Assembly (NCBI GenBank): GCA_016713365.1
Contig: JADJPG010000005.1
Location: forward strand, 124,001 to 188,000
DNA from: Verrucomicrobiota bacterium
Lineage (GTDB): Bacteria > Verrucomicrobiota > Verrucomicrobiia > Limisphaerales > JADJPG01
DNA length: 64,000 nucleotides
Direction: 5' to 3'
A model generated the notes under the pieces. The model was not told the DNA's origin. It made no database searches and worked only from the letters and a program-made list of their open reading frames with translations. This document shows positions 59,226-64,000 of this stretch, piece by piece (position 1 is the stretch's first letter; each line of letters opens with the position of its first letter). Both the position numbers and the translations under genes were made by a program.

Positions 59226-61156
59226 TCAGTCACGCACGATGCCGTCTTCCAGCGGTTTCACTGGATTCTTCAGCACCGTTTGAGCGAGTTTGTAGCCTTG
59301 GCGGTCGGTGTTATTGCTGAGCCCATCGAAGTTACGTTCGATGCGCAGCTTTGCCGACGCGCAGAAGTAATCTGCGAGTTGCATCACTTCATCGCGCTCC
59401 GCGTCTGCCGCGGTTTTCGCGATGGAGGCTGCACGCGAGCAGGTCGCCACGATGGCAAACAGCTCCGCGCCGATTTCCACGAAACGACCCAACAGCACTT
59501 GCTCGCGTTCGAGCTTCGGACCGTTGACCGCCATCGCGTGGAAAAGGCGGCGCGCAAGCCGCTTGCTGGTCTTGCTGGCGTAGCGGAGGTGCTTCGCCAG
59601 TTTGCTCGGAACGCTTGCTGGAACTCCTGACCCGAACGGCAACCACTGCTTGGGATACCAGCCCGCGTAGAACAGGCCGGCGTTGAGCGCTGCCTTAAGG
59701 CGCTCTCCCATCGGTTTGCGGGAATCGAGAACCGCCCCGCTGACCTTCAAGTGCGGATCCAACATCTGCGCGCGATGAACAGGCGCATGATTTCACTGGA
59801 GCCCTCGAAGATAGTGTTGATGCGGCAGTCGCGCATGAGACGTTCGACGCCGACCGGCTCTTCGCCGCGCGCCTTGAGCGAACTCTCAGTTTCGTAACCG
59901 CGTCCGCCGCGAATCTGCATGGTGTCATCGACGATGCGCCACGCTTCCTCGGTCGCCCACATCTTGGCGATGGCGGCTTCGAGGCGGATGTCCGCCTTCT
60001 TGTCCTTGTCCACCATGCTGGCGACCATGAGCGTCATCGATTCCATCGCGAAGGTGTTCGCCGCCATCTTCGCGATCTTGTCCGCGATGGCCGCATGCTT
60101 GCCGATGGCCGCGCCCCATTGCACGCGGTTGTTGGCCCACTTCTTCACGATCTTCAGGCAACGCTTCGCCGCGCCAGTGCAACCGGCCGGCAGCGTGAGG
60201 CGGCCGGTATTCAAGGTGCTGAGCGCAACGCGCAGGCCCTTGCCTTCGCCCCAGATGATGTTCTCGCGCGGCACGACGACGTTGGTGAACTTCACCACGC
60301 CGTTGTAGAGCGCGCGCAAGCCCATGAAGTGGCAGCGATGCAGAATCTCCACACCCGGCGTGTCCATCTCGACGATGAACGCCGTGACCTGTTTCTTTTC
60401 CTTGCCGTTGACGACCTTCGGCGGCGTCTGAGCCATCACGACGATGACGCCGGCCTTCACGCCGTTCGTGCACCAGAGCTTTTCGCCGTTGATCGTGAAG
60501 TATTTTCCATCCGCGGTCGGTTCGGCGCGGGTCGTCATCGTGGCAGGATCGGATCCGACGCCGTTCTCCGTCAGCGCGAACGCGGAGATTTCACCCTTCG
60601 CGACGCGAGGCAGGAACTTCTTCTTCTGTTCCTCGGTGCCAAACAGAATCAGCGGTTGCGGCACACCGATGGATTGATGGGCGGAGACGAGCGCGGTGAG
60701 ATTCGCATCGTAGCTACCGAGCAACATCGCGGCGCGCGAGTAGTTGGTCTGTGACAGGCCGAGGCCGCCGTACTGAGTCGCGACCTTGATGCCGAAGGCA
60801 CCCATGCGGCCGAGTTCCGCGATGACTTCCGGAGGAACTTCACCGGTGCGGTCTATCTCGTCCGGGTTCACTTTCTCCTTCAGGAACTTCTCCAGGCGTT
60901 GAAGGAAGGCGTCGCCTTGATCCTTGTCCGTGGGGTTCTGTTCCGGGAACGGGAACACGCTGTGCAGGTCGCAGCGGCCCATGAAGAGCCCGCCGGCGAA
61001 GCTGCCCTTCTCGGAAGCAGCGTCGCGCGCGGCCTCGGTCATCTCCAGCGCGGCGCGCTGGCCTTCGTTCATCTTCGACGTGTCGATGAGTGACGCAACC
61101 TCGTCGGGATTCGGTTTCATGTCGTGCTCCGGCGGAGCGGTTTTAATCGTGCTCAT
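59226..61156 (-). CDS. Acyl-CoA dehydrogenase (frameshifted)
   Basis: Restored length is about 643 aa, like the long VLCAD-type enzymes. Motifs include FGIKVATQYGGLGLSQTNYS, ISAFALTENGVGSDPATMTT (FAD/substrate loop), YFTINGEKLWCTNGVKAGV, IRGGRGYETESSLKARGEEP and INTIFEGSSEIMRLFIAR, where the catalytic Glu is expected. The C-terminal 178 residues (MLDPHLKVSGAVLDSRKPMG onward) lie in another frame because one base is missing near 59766-59770, right after LFIAR. It performs the first, FAD-linked oxidation of acyl-CoA. It is the third gene of an operon with thiolase and the FadJ-like protein; a hairpin terminator follows. Confidence 0.92.
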
Positions 61157-61183
61157 AATTCTGTGGGGTTGACGAATTCCATT

Positions 61184-63394
61184 TCAGCTCTTGTAAAACT
61201 TCTGTCCGGTACCCGCGAGTGTCTGGAGCAGGTTGCAAGGCGTGAACCGCAGCTCCTCGTCCGCGAGGCGTTTCATTTCATCAACAATGTGAGGGATGCC
61301 AACGCTGTCCGCGAAGCGAAGCGGTCCACCGAGGAACGGCGCAAAGCCCGTGCCCATGATCATGCCGAAATCGACGTCCGCCGCTTCCTCGACGATGCCG
61401 CCTTCCAGGCAGCGCGCTGCTTCGTTGATCATCAGCAACACCATGCGCGTGCGGAGCTCTTCACGCGTCAGCTTCGCGCAAGCCGTGCCGCTCGTGTATT
61501 TGTCGATGCGCGGATTCACGGTCGGCTCCTTGCCCTTCTTGTTATGCAGGTAGAAGCCCTTACCGTTCTTCTTTCCGAACAGCTCGTCGGCCATCATCTT
61601 CGACAACACCTCCGGGCAATGCATCCGGTCGCGGAACTTGCTGGCGAGGTCCGAGGCGACGTGATGCGAGACATCGACGCCGACTTCGTCAATCAGCCGG
61701 AGCGGTCCCATCGGCATCCCAAACTCCAGCATGCACTCGTCGACATCTTCAACGCGCGCGCCGTTCTCGAACAAATGCCCGGCCTCGATTAGATAAGGCA
61801 TCAGGATGCGGTTCACGAGAAAGCCCGGGGCGTCCTTCACGACGACCGGCAGCTTGCCGATCTGCTGCACGAACTTCACCGAGCGGCGCACCACCTCGGG
61901 CGAGGTTTGTTTACCCACGACCACTTCCACCAGTTGCATGCGATGAACCGGGTTGAAAAAGTGGATTCCGATGACGCGCTCTGGATGCTGCGTCGCCGTC
62001 GCAATTTCAGTAATTGAGAGCGCGGAAGTGTTGCTGGCGAGAATCGTTTCCCGTCCAGCAAGGGAATCGAGATGAGCGAAGAGCTTCTTCTTTAGATCCA
62101 TCTTCTCAACCGCAGCTTCGATGATGACATCCACCGAGTGCAGCGGAACATCGACCGGCGAGGCTGAGATGCGATCCATGCCATCGCGCGCTTCGAGTTT
62201 CGTCATCGCGTGACGTTTCACTGCCTGGTCGTATACCTTGGCGATGCCTGCGAGACCCTTGGCGAGCGCCTCGTGATTGATGTCGCGCAGAATGACGCCC
62301 AAGCCTCGCGCGCTGGACCATTGGGCAATGCCGCCGCCCATCACGCCCGCGCCCACGACAGTCACGCGCTTCACAGGCGTCGCCTTTGCTTCTGGAGCGG
62401 AGTCAGCCGGCACGCCCGTGAGTTTCTTCGCGCGCTCCTGAAGGAAGAAGATTCGGATGAGATTCTTGCAAGCCTCAGTGGTGCCGAGTTCCAGAATGGC
62501 ATCGCGTTCCAGCGCCAGCGAATCGTCGAGTGACTTGCTCAGGCCTTGTGTCACCACCTCGAGAGCTTTTGGAATCGCGGGATAATGTCCGCGCGTTTTC
62601 GCGAACACCTGTTTGCTCACCTTCTTCGTGATCATGTTCACGACTGGTCCCAGCGTGGTGAGCTTGTGCGCGAGCTTCGTCTTGCGCGCACGGAGCTTCA
62701 TACCGCGCTTGAGAATCAGCTGGCAGGCCTTCTCAACGAGATACTCTCGTGGTACGAGGTCATCAACCAAGCCGCACTTCAGCGCCGGCTTCGCCGCAAG
62801 CGTTTTGCCGCCTAGAATCACGTCCAACGCCTTCGGCAAGCCGATAAGCCGTGGGAGTCGCGTCGAACCGCCCCACGCCGGGATGATGCCGAGCTGCGTT
62901 TCCGGCAGACCAATCTTCGTCACCTTGTCCGGCGACGCGATGCGGTAATCGCAGGCGAGCGTGACCTCGTAGCCGCCGCCGACGCAGGCGCCGTGAATCG
63001 CAGCGACAGTCGGAATGTTCAGCGTCGCGAGGCGGTTAAATACCACCTGACCGAGCTCGATCATGTCGCGAAGCTCATCGGACGTCCTGGCTTTGGAGAG
63101 CTGCGTGAGGTCAGCGCCAGCGATGAAGATCGATTTCTTGGCGCTAGTAAGCACGAGACCTTTGATGTTCGAGTTGCACATCACGTAGTTGATGTGATCG
63201 CTCAATTCCATCAGGGCGGCCTTGTCGAAGATGTTCGCGGCCGAATCCGGACGATCGAACGTCAGCACGCAGATATTCTCGTCCGTGACGAGGCGGCGAA
63301 TCAGTTCGGGCGTTTCCATAGGCATGGTGTTCACTGCTTCCGCCGGAGCCGTTTCCGCTACCATCTTCAGATCGGGTGTCTGGGTCGTAGTCAT
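61184..63394 (-). CDS. fadJ: Enoyl-CoA hydratase/3-hydroxyacyl-CoA dehydrogenase (FadJ/FadB-like)
   Basis: A 736-aa bifunctional protein. The N-terminal crotonase domain has KSIFIAGADLTQLSKA (oxyanion hole), IHGACVGGGYEVTLACDYRI and the catalytic Glu region GLPETQLGIIPAWGGSTRLP. The dehydrogenase starts at VTVVGAGVMGGGIAQWSSAR (NAD-binding), with SNTSALSITEIATATQHPER, VIGIHFFNPVHRMQLVEVVV (catalytic His) and KDAPGFLVNRILMPYLIEAG. It hydrates trans-2-enoyl-CoA and oxidises the 3-hydroxyacyl-CoA. A good ribosome-binding site (GGAAAGGAA) precedes the ATG. It lies between the thiolase (3-base gap) and acyl-CoA dehydrogenase genes. Confidence 0.95.
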   Translation of the reverse strand: MTTTQTPDLKMVAETAPAEAVNTMPMETPELIRRLVTDENICVLTFDRPDSAANIFDKAALMELSDHINYVMCNSNIKGLVLTSAKKSIFIAGADLTQLSKARTSDELRDMIELGQVVFNRLATLNIPTVAAIHGACVGGGYEVTLACDYRIASPDKVTKIGLPETQLGIIPAWGGSTRLPRLIGLPKALDVILGGKTLAAKPALKCGLVDDLVPREYLVEKACQLILKRGMKLRARKTKLAHKLTTLGPVVNMITKKVSKQVFAKTRGHYPAIPKALEVVTQGLSKSLDDSLALERDAILELGTTEACKNLIRIFFLQERAKKLTGVPADSAPEAKATPVKRVTVVGAGVMGGGIAQWSSARGLGVILRDINHEALAKGLAGIAKVYDQAVKRHAMTKLEARDGMDRISASPVDVPLHSVDVIIEAAVEKMDLKKKLFAHLDSLAGRETILASNTSALSITEIATATQHPERVIGIHFFNPVHRMQLVEVVVGKQTSPEVVRRSVKFVQQIGKLPVVVKDAPGFLVNRILMPYLIEAGHLFENGARVEDVDECMLEFGMPMGPLRLIDEVGVDVSHHVASDLASKFRDRMHCPEVLSKMMADELFGKKNGKGFYLHNKKGKEPTVNPRIDKYTSGTACAKLTREELRTRMVLLMINEAARCLEGGIVEEAADVDFGMIMGTGFAPFLGGPLRFADSVGIPHIVDEMKRLADEELRFTPCNLLQTLAGTGQKFYKS

Positions 63395-63397
63395 AAT

Positions 63398-64000
63398 TCA
63401 GTTCCTTTCCAACCAGATTGCTGCGCCTTGTCCACCGCCCACGCAGAGCGAGATGAGCGCCCGCTTCGCGTCTCGACGTTGGAGCTCCTTCAAACTGGTG
63501 AGAATGAGCCGCGCGCCGGTGGCTCCGACGGGATGCCCAAGGGCAATCGCGCCACCGTTCACATTCAGCGCGTCCTTCGGAATCTTGCCGACATGATGAT
63601 CGCGCTTGAGATGCTTCTGCGCGAACTCGTCGGACTTGAGGCAAGCGAGGCAGGCGATGACCTGGGCAGCGAATGCTTCGTTGATTTCAACAATGTCCGC
63701 GTGGTCGAGGGTGATGCCCGTTCGGCGCTCGGCTTCCGCGATTGCGTAAACCGGACCAAGGCCCATCCGTTGCGGATCGCAGCCCGCGTACGCGTATCCC
63801 GTCAAGACGCCCAGCGGCGTCATGCCGAGTTCGGCCGCCTTCATCTCGGACATCACGAGCAACGCCACCGCGCCGTCGGTGATTTGCGAAGCGTTGCCCG
63901 CTGTCACCGTTCCGTTCTTGCGATCGAACACCGGCTTCAACTTGGCGAGGGCTTCCATCGTCTGCTCCTTGCGCGGGCCGTTATCGGTGGTGACGACAGC
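63398..64000 (-). CDS. Thiolase (acetyl-CoA acyltransferase), C-terminal part (partial)
   Basis: The 201 residues visible start AVVTTDNGPRKEQTMEALAK and run to the natural stop; the N-terminal half with the acylated Cys is beyond the window edge. Present are TVTAGNASQITDGAVALLVM, VEINEAFAAQVIACLACLKS (NEAFA), NVNGGAIALGHPVGATGARL (GHPxGxTG, catalytic His) and ISLCVGGGQGAAIWLERN (second catalytic Cys in CxGGG). It cleaves 3-ketoacyl-CoA in the last step of beta-oxidation. It is the first of the operon genes visible here. Confidence 0.96.
   Translation of the reverse strand, partial: AVVTTDNGPRKEQTMEALAKLKPVFDRKNGTVTAGNASQITDGAVALLVMSEMKAAELGMTPLGVLTGYAYAGCDPQRMGLGPVYAIAEAERRTGITLDHADIVEINEAFAAQVIACLACLKSDEFAQKHLKRDHHVGKIPKDALNVNGGAIALGHPVGATGARLILTSLKELQRRDAKRALISLCVGGGQGAAIWLERN

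Noticed and set aside
59226..59765. A separate 179-aa gene downstream of acyl-CoA dehydrogenase.
   Set aside because: Its sequence continues the dehydrogenase C-terminus directly after the SSEIMRLFIAR motif; a one-base shift explains the split.

Overview
The window reads as a gene-dense, GC-rich chromosome segment from a Verrucomicrobiota-type bacterium. The pointers are a pseudopilin with the long FTLIELLVVIAIIAILASLL leader, a PEP-CTERM surface protein, many short GC-rich palindromic repeats, and HDOD and DUF4388 response regulators. No rRNA, tRNA, CRISPR array or prophage was recognised. At least seven coding units, several of them housekeeping genes, are broken by single-base shifts, mostly next to short homopolymers. 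They are annotated as single genes, because uncorrected sequencing indels explain the pattern better than widespread decay.

Region 1 (1-22.8 kb) is a large lipid/polyketide-like locus resembling aryl-polyene and flexirubin pigment clusters. The plus-strand arm (0.2-11.4 kb) encodes a ketoreductase, an LpxL-type acyltransferase, two hotdog dehydratases (ApeP- and ApeI-like), a ketosynthase with a separate inactive partner, an ACP, a fused ketosynthase/inactive-ketosynthase, a polysaccharide deacetylase, a LolA-like carrier, a lipoprotein, a C45-type acyltransferase/hydrolase and a PlsC acyltransferase. The converging minus-strand arm (22.8-11.4 kb) encodes an adenylate-forming ligase, a second ACP, a condensation-type acyltransferase, an FAD oxidoreductase, a PaaK-like ligase and a GT2-DUF2062 glycosyltransferase. 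It ends in an MMPL exporter fused to an acyltransferase and a methyltransferase. A degenerate IS5-family element flanked by inverted palindromic repeats lies between the exporter gene and the glycosyltransferase gene.

Region 2 (23-28.4 kb) is a co-directional signalling group: a HEAT-repeat protein, an HDOD response regulator, a DUF4388 response regulator, a small protein and an amidohydrolase. Region 3 (28.4-37.2 kb) is mainly housekeeping: a possible structured RNA on the minus strand, a long leader with DnaA-box-like sites, dnaA, an ABC ATPase, PolX, a cation/proton antiporter and two small exported proteins.

Region 4 (37.3-44.7 kb) holds a tyrosine-ammonia-lyase-like enzyme, two flavin halogenase-like enzymes, an O-methyltransferase-like enzyme and an outer-membrane-type protein. 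These are plausible suppliers and modifiers of an aromatic starter for the pigment-like pathway of region 1. Region 5 (44.7-50.2 kb) has an NtrC-type two-component pair, TspO, a ferritin-like protein, a response regulator and TerC.

Region 6 (50.2-57.7 kb) looks like a metal-homeostasis (probably zinc) and cell-surface locus: a His-rich protein, a pseudopilin, two related surface proteins, a DUF3299-like protein, a Fur/Zur regulator and a His-rich lipoprotein, followed by an Smr protein and a large exported protein. Region 7 (57.9-64 kb) has MoeA and a fatty-acid beta-oxidation operon (thiolase, multifunctional FadJ/FadB-like protein, acyl-CoA dehydrogenase), all on the minus strand.
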